A stretch of DNA of 64,000 nt, taken from positions 62,001 through 126,000 of the forward strand of contig NZ_JBHLWM010000008.1 of the NCBI RefSeq assembly GCF_042432815.1. The letters run 5' to 3'. How positions within the stretch are numbered: the first letter of the stretch is position 1; each line of letters begins with the position of its first letter. Shown one piece after another: positions 35,267 through 43,999 of this stretch. A model generated the notes under the pieces. That model did no database searches. It was not told the DNA's origin and was given only the letters and a program-made list of their open reading frames with translations. Position numbers and translations under genes: made by a program. The DNA is from Rhodopseudomonas telluris (lineage in GTDB: Bacteria > Pseudomonadota > Alphaproteobacteria > Rhizobiales > Xanthobacteraceae).

Positions 35267-36406
35267 TTGACCGACTCCCTGTTTTACACTGCCGATCATG
35301 TTGCCTTTCGCGACGTCGTGCGTCGCTTCGTCCAGAGGGAAATCGAACCGTTCGCGACAGAATGGGATGAGGCGGGCGGCTTTCCCCGCGAGCTGTATGA
35401 AAAGGCCGCGGCAATCGGATTGCTGGGGCTCGGCTTCCCGGAGGAATATGGCGGCACGCCGACCGACCAGTTCATGTGGATCGTCGCGACCCAGGAACTG
35501 GCGCGGGCCGGGGCGGGAGGCGTCAGCGCCAGCCTCAACAGCCATTCGATCGGCGCGCCGCCGATCGCGCGCGCCGGCTCGCCAGAACTGAAGGCGCGGG
35601 TGCTGCCGGAGATATTGTCCGGCAAGAAGATCTCGGCGCTCGCGATCACCGAGCCCTCCGGCGGGTCGGACGTTGCCAATCTGCGCACCACCGCCAAGAG
35701 GGATGGCGACTTCTACGTGGTGAACGGCGAAAAGACCTTCATCACCTCCGGCATGCGTGCGGATTACATCACCACGGCAGTTCGCACCGGTGGTGAAGGT
35801 CCCGGCGGCGTCAGCCTGCTGCTGATTCCCGGCGACACGCCGGGCCTGACCCGGACGCCGCTGAAGAAGATGGGATGGTGGGCATCCGACACCGCGACGC
35901 TGCATTTCGATAATTGCCGCGTGCCGGCAGCGAACCTGCTCGGGCAGGAAGGCGCCGGCTTCATGATCATCATGCTGAACTTCAACAGCGAGCGCCTGAC
36001 CATGGCGGCGGGCTGTATCGCGGCGTCGCGGGTCTGCCTCGAGGAGGCGACTGCCTATGCCAAGGAGCGCGTCACCTTCGGCAAGCCGCTGTCGAAGCAC
36101 CAGGTGATCCGCCACAAGCTGGTCGACATGGCGCAGCGCATCACCGCATCGCAGGCGATGCTGGAACTGCTGGCGTGGCGGGTGCAGCAGGGCGAGAGTC
36201 CGGTCGCCGAGATCTGCATGCTGAAGAACCAGGCGACGCAGACCATGGCGTTCTGCGCGTCGGAAGCGGTGCAGATCTTCGGGGGCGCTGGCTTCATGCG
36301 CGGCGTCAAAGTCGAGCGCATATATCGTGAGGTCAAGGTCAACGCGATCGGCGGCGGCACCGAAGAAATCATGAAGGACCTCGCCAGCCGGCAAATGGGA
36401 TTGTAG
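35267..36406 (+). CDS. Acyl-CoA dehydrogenase (IVD/citronellyl-type catalytic Glu)
   Basis: FAD-dependent enzyme that introduces an alpha,beta double bond in acyl-CoA. 379 residues. The start is TTG, at the position where homology begins. ITEPSGGSD (FAD-binding strand) and RVTFGKPLSKHQ are conserved. The usual catalytic Glu motif near the C-terminus is absent: IGGGTEE replaces YEGT. Instead an ERL motif with E242 (NSERLTMAAG) lies in the position used by isovaleryl-CoA dehydrogenase. It heads a cluster of acyl-CoA genes. Substrate chain is unknown; the Glu position favours branched acyl-CoAs. Confidence 0.9.
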   Translation: MTDSLFYTADHVAFRDVVRRFVQREIEPFATEWDEAGGFPRELYEKAAAIGLLGLGFPEEYGGTPTDQFMWIVATQELARAGAGGVSASLNSHSIGAPPIARAGSPELKARVLPEILSGKKISALAITEPSGGSDVANLRTTAKRDGDFYVVNGEKTFITSGMRADYITTAVRTGGEGPGGVSLLLIPGDTPGLTRTPLKKMGWWASDTATLHFDNCRVPAANLLGQEGAGFMIIMLNFNSERLTMAAGCIAASRVCLEEATAYAKERVTFGKPLSKHQVIRHKLVDMAQRITASQAMLELLAWRVQQGESPVAEICMLKNQATQTMAFCASEAVQIFGGAGFMRGVKVERIYREVKVNAIGGGTEEIMKDLASRQMGL

Positions 36407-36417
36407 TGATACACACT

Positions 36418-36527
36418 GTCATTCCGGGGCGCGTGCAGCACGAGCCCGGAATCCCGAGGTGATAAGACAAGAACAACAATAAGGGAGATTCCGGGTTCGC
36501 CCGCCTTCGCGTGTGCCCCGGAATGAC
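36418..36527. repeat. Intergenic inverted repeat, family B copy 1
   Basis: Outer arms GTCATTCCGGGGC and its complement GCCCCGGAATGAC; inner arms cgagcccggaatccc and the matching ggagattccgggttcg. It fills most of the gap between the two acyl-CoA dehydrogenase genes. The right arm ends 14 bp before the ATG of the next gene. Confidence 0.85.
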
Positions 36528-36541
36528 GAGGGAAGAGACCA

Positions 36542-37696
36542 ATGCTATTCAGCCAAGAACACGACGAACCGCGCCGCGTCCTGCAGAAGTTCATCGCCAG
36601 CGATATCAATCCCCACGTCGAGGAATGGGAGAAGGATGGCATCTTCCCGGCGCACGAGCTGTTCAAGAAGCTCGGCGATCTCGGTTTTCTCGGTCTCAAC
36701 AAGCCAGTCGAGTACGGCGGGCAGGGCCTCGATTACTCCTACGCGTTGATGATGGCGGAGGAGCTCGGCGCAATCAATTGCGGCGGCGTGCCAATGGCAA
36801 TTGGCGTCCAGACCGACATGGCGACGCCGGCGCTGGCGAAGTTCGGCTCGGACGAGTTGCGCAGGGAATTCCTCGCTCCGTCGATCGCCGGTGACTACGT
36901 CGCCTGCATCGGCGTCTCCGAGCCGAGCGCCGGTTCCGACGTGGCGTCGATCAAGACTTCAGCTCGCTCCGATGGCGACGACTATGTCATTTCCGGCGGC
37001 AAGATGTGGATCACGAACGGCACCCAGGCCGACTGGATCTGCCTGCTGTGCAACACCGGTGACGGACCGATCCACCGCAACAAGTCGCTGATCTGCGTGC
37101 CGATGAAGACCAAGGGCGTCAGCATCGCCCGCAAGCTAGACAAGATGGGCATGCGCTCGTCCGACACGGCACAGATCCATTTCGACGAGGTGCGGGTGCC
37201 GAAGCGCAACCGCATCGGCGAGGAGGGCAAGGGCTTCGTCTATCAGATGGTTCAGTTCCAGGAGGAACGCCTGTGGGGCGCAGCCGCCTGTCTCAAATCG
37301 CACGAGAAAACGATCCAGGACACGATCGACTACACCCGCAGCCGCAAGGCGTTCGGCAAGCCGCTGCTCGACAATCAGGTGATCCACTTCCGTCTCGCCG
37401 AACTGCAGACCGAAGTCGAGCTGCTGCGCTCGCTGATCTATCGCGCTGCCGAACAGCTCGTCGCCGGCGAGGACGTCACCCAGCTCGCCACGATGGCGAA
37501 GCTGAAGGCCGGCCGCCTCGGGCGCGAGCTGCCTGATGCCTGCCTGCAATATTGGGGTGGCATGGGCTTCATGAACGAGACGCTGGTGACGCGCTCCTAT
37601 CGCGACAGCCGCCTGACCTCGATCGGCGGCGGCGCCGACGAGGTGATGCTCGGCATCCTCTGCAAGGCGATGGGCACGCTGCCGGGGAAGGCGTAA
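36542..37696 (+). CDS. Acyl-CoA dehydrogenase, second copy
   Basis: The product has 384 residues, same family as the gene before but clearly diverged. It has VSEPSAGSD, RKAFGKPLLDNQ, and again IGGGADE in place of the C-terminal Glu, with E242 in QEERLWGAAA as the likely catalytic base. The Shine-Dalgarno GGGAAGAG lies just after repeat B1. The pair could form a heteromer or act on two chain types. They probably share a pathway with the carboxylase downstream. Confidence 0.9.
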   Translation: MLFSQEHDEPRRVLQKFIASDINPHVEEWEKDGIFPAHELFKKLGDLGFLGLNKPVEYGGQGLDYSYALMMAEELGAINCGGVPMAIGVQTDMATPALAKFGSDELRREFLAPSIAGDYVACIGVSEPSAGSDVASIKTSARSDGDDYVISGGKMWITNGTQADWICLLCNTGDGPIHRNKSLICVPMKTKGVSIARKLDKMGMRSSDTAQIHFDEVRVPKRNRIGEEGKGFVYQMVQFQEERLWGAAACLKSHEKTIQDTIDYTRSRKAFGKPLLDNQVIHFRLAELQTEVELLRSLIYRAAEQLVAGEDVTQLATMAKLKAGRLGRELPDACLQYWGGMGFMNETLVTRSYRDSRLTSIGGGADEVMLGILCKAMGTLPGKA

Positions 37697-37716
37697 CTTC
37701 GAACACATAGGCGTTC

Positions 37717-37797
37717 GTCATTGCGAGCGAAGCGAACCAATCCAGAGACGCAGTGCACTGATCCGGATTGCTTCGTCGCTTCGCTCCTCGCAATGAT
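37717..37797. repeat. Intergenic inverted repeat, family A copy 1
   Basis: GTCATTGCGAGCGAAGCGAA...CAATCCAG pairs imperfectly with CGGATTGCTTCG...CGCTTCGCTCCTCGCAATGA. Length is about 80 bp. The right end is 20 bp before the GST start codon. Confidence 0.85.
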
Positions 37798-37817
37798 GCC
37801 AAGAGGGAGCGACATCG

Positions 37818-38468
37818 ATGATCACGTTGTATCACTGCCATGGAGCGCGGTCGTTTCGGCCGTTGTGGATGCTCGAGGAAATGGGGCTCGACTACGAGCT
37901 GAAGATGCTGCCGTTTCCGCCGCGGGTGTTCGCCAAGGAGTATCTGGCGATCAATCCGCTCGGGACTATTCCGTTCATGGTCGAGGGCGACACCAAGATG
38001 ACCGAGTCCTCCGGCATCTGCCATTATCTCGGCACCAAGCATGGCCCGACTCCGCTGGTGGTCGATGTCGACGAGACGGACTACGGGACGTATCTGAACT
38101 GGATGTTCTTCAGCGACGCGACGCTGACGTTCCCGCAAACCCTCGTGCTGCGCTACGGCACGCTGGAGCCGAACGAGCGGCGTCAGCCGCAGGTCGTCGA
38201 GGATTACGCCAAGTGGTTCCTGGGCCGGCTGCGGGCGGTCGAGGCGGCAACGGGCGAAACCGAATGGTTGTGCCAGGGCCGGTTCACCGCAGCCGACGTG
38301 GTGATCGGCTATGCGCTACGGCTCGCCGACAATCTCGGGCTTTCCAAGCAATTCGGTCCCAATGTGGCGGCGTATTGGCAGCGTGTGCAGCAACGCGAAG
38401 GCTACCGGCGGGCCGTGGAGGCGGAAACGCGGGCAGGGGACGAGCAAAAGGTGGCTCGGCGGGCCTGA
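37818..38468 (+). CDS. Glutathione S-transferase family protein
   Basis: The product has 216 residues. N-terminal thioredoxin-like domain (LYHCHGARSFRPLWMLEE, NPLGTIPFMVEGD, MTESSGICHYL) and helical C-terminal domain. The start ATG follows GAGGGAG. A role in detoxifying reactive intermediates of the surrounding acyl-CoA pathway is inferred. Substrates are unknown. Confidence 0.9.
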   Translation: MITLYHCHGARSFRPLWMLEEMGLDYELKMLPFPPRVFAKEYLAINPLGTIPFMVEGDTKMTESSGICHYLGTKHGPTPLVVDVDETDYGTYLNWMFFSDATLTFPQTLVLRYGTLEPNERRQPQVVEDYAKWFLGRLRAVEAATGETEWLCQGRFTAADVVIGYALRLADNLGLSKQFGPNVAAYWQRVQQREGYRRAVEAETRAGDEQKVARRA

Positions 38469-38620
38469 GGGGCCCCGGCAGCGGCAATCCGCCGTCGGGA
38501 GCCGGCATTTCCGCGGCATCGCGCCCGGTGACAACGCCTTTCGATGCTGTATTCTGCGCCCGCTCCGTAAGAGGGCGCCGCATCTCGGTGCGGGAACGGG
38601 TGCAGATCCCGGGAGGACCC

Positions 38621-39445
38621 ATGAGTGACGAGGCATGTCCGACGGCCGGACATTTGATGCTGATCAGCCCTGAACGGGTGTTCTATGCCGGTCTGCTCGG
38701 CCGGCCCCGCCGCCGGACCAGCGGCGCCTATTCGATCTACGTCTCCTTGCACGGCGAGTTGCGGGTGACGATCGAGGACGGGCAGGCGCAGGTCGGCGCC
38801 ATGGCTTTCGTGCCTCCCTACGTCCCGCACAATGTCGAGTCCGACAGCCGCAACGTCATCTGTCTGGTGATTGAGCCGGAAACCGTGTTGCCGGCCCCGA
38901 TGGCGGCGCTCGGCGCCCGGATCGCCGGTGCGGGCGACGCGGCGTTCGTCGACCGCGTTCGGCAGGCGTATCGGTCGCTGGTGGCGACCGGCCGTCGAGA
39001 GGGCTTCACCACCTCGGAATTCGACAATCTGTTCTTCGGCGAGCCGCTTTCGGCACGGCGGATCGATCGCCGCATTGCCGCAGCGATCTCGAAGCTCAAC
39101 GACGTCTCCGGCGCGGCCGTGACGGCGGAAGATTGCGCCGTGGCGGCCAACCTGTCGCAGTCGCGCTTCTTGCATCTGTTCAAGGACGAGACCGGTGTCT
39201 CGTTCCGAGCGTTGCGTGCCTGGAAGCGGGCGCGGCATCTGCTGCACTTCGTCAATGCCGAGATCAACCTCGCGCATCTGGCGCAGGACATCGGCTATCC
39301 GGACTCGACTCACTTCAGCCACTCGATCCGACGCTTTTACGGATTGCAGCCGCGCGCGATCTTCTCAGGTTCGCGCGATCTGGCGATCTGGCGCAGCGAT
39401 CCGCAAGCCGCCAGCGCCGCGGATTCTCGGCAGGGCCGCCCCTGA
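38621..39445 (+). CDS. AraC-family transcriptional regulator
   Basis: The product has 274 residues from the ATG at 38621, with GGGAGGA upstream. An N-terminal cupin-like sensor (HGELRVTIEDGQ, PPYVPHNVES) is followed by two helix-turn-helix motifs (NLSQSRFLHLFKDETGVSF and GYPDSTHFSHSIRRFYG). It is embedded in the acyl-CoA cluster and may respond to its substrate. A much longer open frame upstream in this phase overlaps the GST gene and is a shadow. Confidence 0.9.
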   Translation: MSDEACPTAGHLMLISPERVFYAGLLGRPRRRTSGAYSIYVSLHGELRVTIEDGQAQVGAMAFVPPYVPHNVESDSRNVICLVIEPETVLPAPMAALGARIAGAGDAAFVDRVRQAYRSLVATGRREGFTTSEFDNLFFGEPLSARRIDRRIAAAISKLNDVSGAAVTAEDCAVAANLSQSRFLHLFKDETGVSFRALRAWKRARHLLHFVNAEINLAHLAQDIGYPDSTHFSHSIRRFYGLQPRAIFSGSRDLAIWRSDPQAASAADSRQGRP

Positions 39446-39574
39446 ATCAAGCGTTCAGCGAGTAGCAGCGCGTGCACGCAAGAAGCGTATGCGCTGCTTC
39501 CGCATCATCCTGGTCGACTGGTTTGCGCCGCGGTTCGTTCGCGAGTGCAGCATCACCGAAAGGGTTGATGAGGA

Positions 39575-40441
39575 ATGAGCGACAAGGCCGTAATCACCTG
39601 CTCGCTGAACGGCGTGCTGACCGACCCCAAGCAGCATCACGTTCCGGTGACGCCGGAAGAGATGGCACGCGAAGCCAAGGCCGCGTACGACGCGGGCGCT
39701 TCGATCATGCACATCCATCTGCGCGACCAGCGGCCCAACAAGGGGCATCTCCCGAGCTGGGATGTGGAGGTTTCGCGCGAGATTCAGCAGGCCATCCGCG
39801 AAGCGTGCCCCGGCGTCATCATCAATCACACCTCCGGCACCTCCGGCCCGCACTATGACGGACCGCTCGCATGCATCCGCGAGACCAAGCCGGAGATCGC
39901 GGCCTGCAATGCCGGTTCGCTGAACTATCTCAAGGTCAAGGCGGACAACAGCTGGGCCTGGCCGCCGATGATGTTCGACAACTCGGTCGAAAAGATTCAA
40001 GACTTCCTCGGCGCCATGAAGGACGCCGGCACGATCCCGGAATTCGAGTGCTTCGACGTCGGCATCGTGCGCTGCGTCGGCATGTACGTTCAGAACGGCA
40101 TGTATTCCGGTCCGCTCGAATACAACTTCGTGATGGGCGTCGCCTCCGGCATGCCGGCCGATCCGGATCTGCTGCCGATCATCTTGAAGTTGAAGCGTCC
40201 CGAAGCGCATTGGCAGGTCACCGCGATCGGTCGCGCCGAGATCTGGCCGCTGCATCAGGCCTGCGCCGATCACGGCGGCCATCTGCGCACCGGACTCGAG
40301 GACACGTTCTACCTCGCCAATGGCGAGAAGGTGACGTCGAACGGCCAGCTGATCGAAGAGATCGCGGGCTGCGCCCGTCGCGCCGGCCGCGAGATCGCGA
40401 GCCCTGAAGAGGCGCGGAAGATCTACGGCCTCCTCAACTAG
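39575..40441 (+). CDS. Beta-keto acid cleavage enzyme, BKACE family (DUF849)
   Basis: Condenses a beta-keto acid with acetyl-CoA and releases acetoacetate and a new acyl-CoA (family known from Kce). 288 residues. Metal ligands H46 and H48 in MHIHLRD and E242 in TGLEDTF match the Zn site of the family. Other core motifs NHTSGTS and NAGSLNY are present. It begins 129 bp after the AraC gene. The specific beta-keto acid is not shown by sequence. Confidence 0.85.
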   Translation: MSDKAVITCSLNGVLTDPKQHHVPVTPEEMAREAKAAYDAGASIMHIHLRDQRPNKGHLPSWDVEVSREIQQAIREACPGVIINHTSGTSGPHYDGPLACIRETKPEIAACNAGSLNYLKVKADNSWAWPPMMFDNSVEKIQDFLGAMKDAGTIPEFECFDVGIVRCVGMYVQNGMYSGPLEYNFVMGVASGMPADPDLLPIILKLKRPEAHWQVTAIGRAEIWPLHQACADHGGHLRTGLEDTFYLANGEKVTSNGQLIEEIAGCARRAGREIASPEEARKIYGLLN

Positions 40442-40447
40442 CGAGCC

Positions 40448-40529
40448 GCCATGGCGAGCGTAGCGAAGCAATCCAGAAAACCGCGGAGCGGGAATGGATT
40501 GCTTCGTCGCTGTGCTCCTTGCCATGACG
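40448..40529. repeat. Intergenic inverted repeat, family A copy 2
   Basis: CATGGCGAGCGTAGCGAAGCAATCCAG pairs with TGGATTGCTTCG...GCTCCTTGCCATG. The outer arms carry a shared compensating change relative to the other copies (CATGGC/GCCATG instead of CATTGC/GCAATG), evidence that the pairing itself is kept. Confidence 0.85.
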
Positions 40530-40590
40530 GGTATCGTCAAGCTTTTGCATCAAGCAGCCGGAAGAGCTGCCTCACCTCCGAGGGAGTACC

Positions 40591-42195
40591 ATGAGCAGTC
40601 TTGAGGCGACCGGCGGAGTGCCGGGACCGGGGCGGATCGGACGAGTCGCGATCGGTGATATCCTGCGCAAGTCGGCGATCCGCTTCGCCGACCGCATCGC
40701 ACTGACGGACGGTGGCCGTCAGGTCAGCTACAAGGAGCTCGACCGCGACGCCAATCGCTTTGCCAATTCTCTGCTCGCCCGCGGCCTGAAGCCCGGCGAC
40801 AAGATCTCGACCGTTTGCAACAACTCGGTCGATTTCGTCAAAGCGTTGTTCGGGATTCACCGGGCCGGCCTCGTCTGGGTGCCGATCAACACCATGCTCG
40901 GCCCGGGCGATATGGGCTACATCCTCGATCATGCCGAGGTGAAGTTCGCGCTGATCGACGACAATCTGCATGCCCAGCCGGAACGCCGCGCCGCGCTCGA
41001 ACAGCGTGGCGTCTCCCTGGTCGCGGTGGATCTCACCGGCAAGGCGGCCGAGACGGGGCTGAAGAGCTTCGGTGAACTGATCGAAGGCCAGTCCGAGATC
41101 GAGCCGGACGTCGCGTTCGACGATCGCGATCTCGCGATGATCATCTACACTTCCGGCACCACGTCGCGGCCAAAGGGCGCGATGCACGGCCATTTGGCTG
41201 TCGTCATGGCGGCGATGAGCAACGCGATCGAGATGCAGCTCACGCGCACGGACGGCATCAGCGGACAGTTTCCGCTGTTCCACTGCGCGGCGCATGTGCT
41301 GCTGCTCAGTTATCTCACGGTCGGCGGTAAACTGGCGCTGATGCGCGGTTTCGATCCGGTCGCTTGTATGGAGGCGATCCAGCGCGACAAGCTGTCGGTC
41401 TTCATCGGCCTGCCGCTGATGTATCAGGCGGTGCTCGACCATCCGCGTCGCAAGGAGTTCGATCTATCGACCCTGCGCTGCTGCATCTACACCATGGCGC
41501 CGATGCCGCGCCCGTTGCTGGAACGTGCGATCGCCGAGCTGTGCCCGAACTTCGTTCAGCCGTCTGGCCAGACCGAGATGTATCCGGCGACCACGATGTC
41601 GCAGCCGGACCGCCAACTCGCCCGTTTTGGCAACTACTGGGGCGAGTCGACGATCGTGAACGAAACCGCGATCATGGACGACAACGGCAATCTTCTGCCG
41701 CGCGGGCAGGTCGGCGAGATCGTGCACCGTGGCCCGAACGTGATGCTGGGCTACTATAAGGATCCGGAGTCGACCGAGGCCGCCCGCAAGTTCGGCTGGC
41801 ACCACACGGGTGACCTCGCATTGATCGACGAGCACGGCGAGCTGCTGTTCCTCGATCGCAAGAAGGACATGATCAAGTCCGGCGGCGAGAACGTCGCTTC
41901 GGTGAAAATCGAGGAGACGCTGCTGGCGCATCCGGCGGTGATGAACGCTGCGGTGGTCGGCCTGCCGCATCCGCAATGGGGCGAGGCGGTGTCCGGCTTC
42001 GTCAAGCTGAAGCCAGGTGCGTCGGCGACCGAAGCGGAGATCATCGAGCATTGCCGCAAGACGCTCGGCGGCTTCCAGGTGCCGAAGCTGATCCAGATCG
42101 TCGAGGAAATGCCGATGACCGCTACCGGCAAGCTGCGCAAGGTCGAGCTGCGCAACGCGCATGCTGATTACTTCACGTTGGGGCAAACGGGATAG
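40591..42195 (+). CDS. AMP-dependent acyl-CoA synthetase
   Basis: Activates a carboxylic acid to its CoA thioester through an acyl-adenylate. The product has 534 residues. Motifs: IIYTSGTTSRPKGAM (adenylate-binding loop), PSGQTEMYP, WHHTGDLALID, KKDMIKSGGENVAS, and the catalytic Lys in TATGKLRK. The start follows GGGAG. It is likely the entry step of the pathway. No signal peptide, so it is cytoplasmic. Confidence 0.92.
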   Translation: MSSLEATGGVPGPGRIGRVAIGDILRKSAIRFADRIALTDGGRQVSYKELDRDANRFANSLLARGLKPGDKISTVCNNSVDFVKALFGIHRAGLVWVPINTMLGPGDMGYILDHAEVKFALIDDNLHAQPERRAALEQRGVSLVAVDLTGKAAETGLKSFGELIEGQSEIEPDVAFDDRDLAMIIYTSGTTSRPKGAMHGHLAVVMAAMSNAIEMQLTRTDGISGQFPLFHCAAHVLLLSYLTVGGKLALMRGFDPVACMEAIQRDKLSVFIGLPLMYQAVLDHPRRKEFDLSTLRCCIYTMAPMPRPLLERAIAELCPNFVQPSGQTEMYPATTMSQPDRQLARFGNYWGESTIVNETAIMDDNGNLLPRGQVGEIVHRGPNVMLGYYKDPESTEAARKFGWHHTGDLALIDEHGELLFLDRKKDMIKSGGENVASVKIEETLLAHPAVMNAAVVGLPHPQWGEAVSGFVKLKPGASATEAEIIEHCRKTLGGFQVPKLIQIVEEMPMTATGKLRKVELRNAHADYFTLGQTG

Positions 42196-42209
42196 GGCAC
42201 GGTATTGGA

Positions 42210-42318
42210 GTTCGTCATTCCGGGATGCGCCGCGTGAGCGTCACAAGCCTCGAATCTATACTCCCGGCAGGGATTATGGATTCCGGGCTTGCGCTCCGCG
42301 CGCCCGGAAATGACGAAC
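42210..42318. repeat. Intergenic inverted repeat, family B copy 2
   Basis: GTTCGTCATTCCGGG on the left and CCCGGAAATGACGAAC on the right form near-perfect arms. Internal ATTATGGATTCCGGGCTTGCG matches other B copies. It lies between the synthetase and carboxylase genes. Confidence 0.8.
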
Positions 42319-42376
42319 GAGAGGGCGGGATTTTAGGTTCGCGTCAACAGGCGCCCGGACTAACAAAGGACGAACA

Positions 42377-43999
42377 ATGGCAGTGATCGAATCCACCGTC
42401 GCGCCCGGGAGCGAAGGCTTCAAGGCCAATCGCGACGGCATGCTGGCGCTGATCGAGCGAGTCCGGATGCTGGAGGCGCGGGCGCGCACTGCATCCGCGG
42501 CCTCCGCGGAGCGCTTCCACAAGCGGGGCCAGCTGCTGCCGCGCGAGCGCGTCGCGCTGGTGCTGGATCCGGGTGCACCGTTCCTCGAGCTGTCGACGCT
42601 CGCGGGCTACATGTTCGACACTTCGAACGCTGACAAGAGCGTTCCCGGTTGCGGTGTGATCGGGGGCATTGGCTACGTCGCTGGCATTCGCTGCGTGATC
42701 AGCGCCAACGATTCCGGCATCGACGCCGGCGCGTTGCAGCCCTATGGCCTCGACAAATCAATTCGCATTCAGGAACTGGCGCTGGAGAACAAGCTGCCGT
42801 TCGTTCAATTGGTCGAAAGCGCCGGCGCCAATCTGCTGCGTTATCGCGTCGAAGACTTCGTCCGCGGTGGCAACATTTTCCGCAATCTGGCGCGGCTGTC
42901 GGCAGCCGGGTTGCCGGTGGTGACGGTGACGCACGGCTCGTCGACGGCAGGCGGCGCGTATCAGACCGGTCTGTCAGACTACATCGTTATGGTGCGGGGG
43001 AGGACGCGGGCCTTTTTGGCCGGACCGCCGCTGCTCAAGGCCGCGACCGGCGAAATCGCGACCGAGGAAGAACTCGGCGGCGCCGAGATGCACACCTCGA
43101 TCTCCGGCCTCGGCGATTATCTCGCCGAGGATGACCGCGACGCACTTCGGATCGCGCGCGACATCATGGCCGGCCTGCCGTGGGATCGCTCCGGACCCGG
43201 CCCGGACCCTGCGAACTATCATCCGCCGCTGTACGATGCAGAAGAGCTGCTCGGCATCATGCCGATGGACCACAAGCGGCCGGTCGACATGCGCCAGGTG
43301 ATTGCGCGCATCGTCGACGATTCGGACTTCACCGAGATGTCGCCGAATTACGGGCCGGCTACGGTGGTCGGCCACGCCAAGATCGTCGGCCAGCCGATCG
43401 GCATCATCACCAACAACGGTCCGCTCGATCCTGCCGGCGCCAACAAGGCGACGCATTTCATCCAGGCGTGCTGCCAGTCGCGCACGCCGATCCTGTATCT
43501 CAACAACACCACCGGCTACATCGTCGGCCGCGCCTATGAAGAGGCCGGCATGATCAAGCACGGCTCGAAGATGATCCAGGCCGTGACTTCCGCTTCGGTG
43601 CCGCAGATCACGATCTATTGCGGCGCCTCATTTGGGGCCGGCAACTACGGCATGTGCGGTCGCGGCTTCCATCCGCGGTTCTGCTTCTCCTGGCCCAACG
43701 CCAAGACCGCGGTGATGGGCGGCGAGCAGGCCGCCGAGACGATGGCGATCGTTGCGGAGGCGGGCGCGGCGCGGAAGGGCGCTCCGGTCGATCGCGAGAA
43801 GCTCGATCAGATGAAGGCGGGTATCACTGCGGTGTTCAATGGCCAGATGGACGTGTTCGCGACGTCGGCGCGGATGCTCGACGACGGCGTGATCGATCCG
43901 CGCGACACCCGCGCGGTGCTCGCCGAAGTGTTGGCGATCTGCAGCGAGAGCGAGGCGCGCACGCCGCAACAGATGCAGTTCGCGGTGTCGCGGGCATGA
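42377..43999 (+). CDS. Acyl-CoA carboxylase, carboxyltransferase (beta) subunit
   Basis: Transfers CO2 from biotin to the acyl-CoA. The product has 540 residues, with two crotonase-like halves and oxyanion glycines (THGSSTAGGAYQTGLSDY; GASFGAGNYGMCGRG). The wording of the first motif and MFDTSNADKSVPG reminds me of geranyl-CoA carboxylase AtuC rather than the methylcrotonyl or propionyl enzymes; this is from memory and unsearched. Its stop overlaps the alpha-subunit start (ATGA). Confidence 0.88.
   Translation: MAVIESTVAPGSEGFKANRDGMLALIERVRMLEARARTASAASAERFHKRGQLLPRERVALVLDPGAPFLELSTLAGYMFDTSNADKSVPGCGVIGGIGYVAGIRCVISANDSGIDAGALQPYGLDKSIRIQELALENKLPFVQLVESAGANLLRYRVEDFVRGGNIFRNLARLSAAGLPVVTVTHGSSTAGGAYQTGLSDYIVMVRGRTRAFLAGPPLLKAATGEIATEEELGGAEMHTSISGLGDYLAEDDRDALRIARDIMAGLPWDRSGPGPDPANYHPPLYDAEELLGIMPMDHKRPVDMRQVIARIVDDSDFTEMSPNYGPATVVGHAKIVGQPIGIITNNGPLDPAGANKATHFIQACCQSRTPILYLNNTTGYIVGRAYEEAGMIKHGSKMIQAVTSASVPQITIYCGASFGAGNYGMCGRGFHPRFCFSWPNAKTAVMGGEQAAETMAIVAEAGAARKGAPVDREKLDQMKAGITAVFNGQMDVFATSARMLDDGVIDPRDTRAVLAEVLAICSESEARTPQQMQFAVSRA

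Noticed and set aside
37721..39445. 574-codon reading frame through the GST and AraC genes
   Set aside because: Only its C-terminal part from 38621 is real; the upstream part is out of phase with the GST gene.
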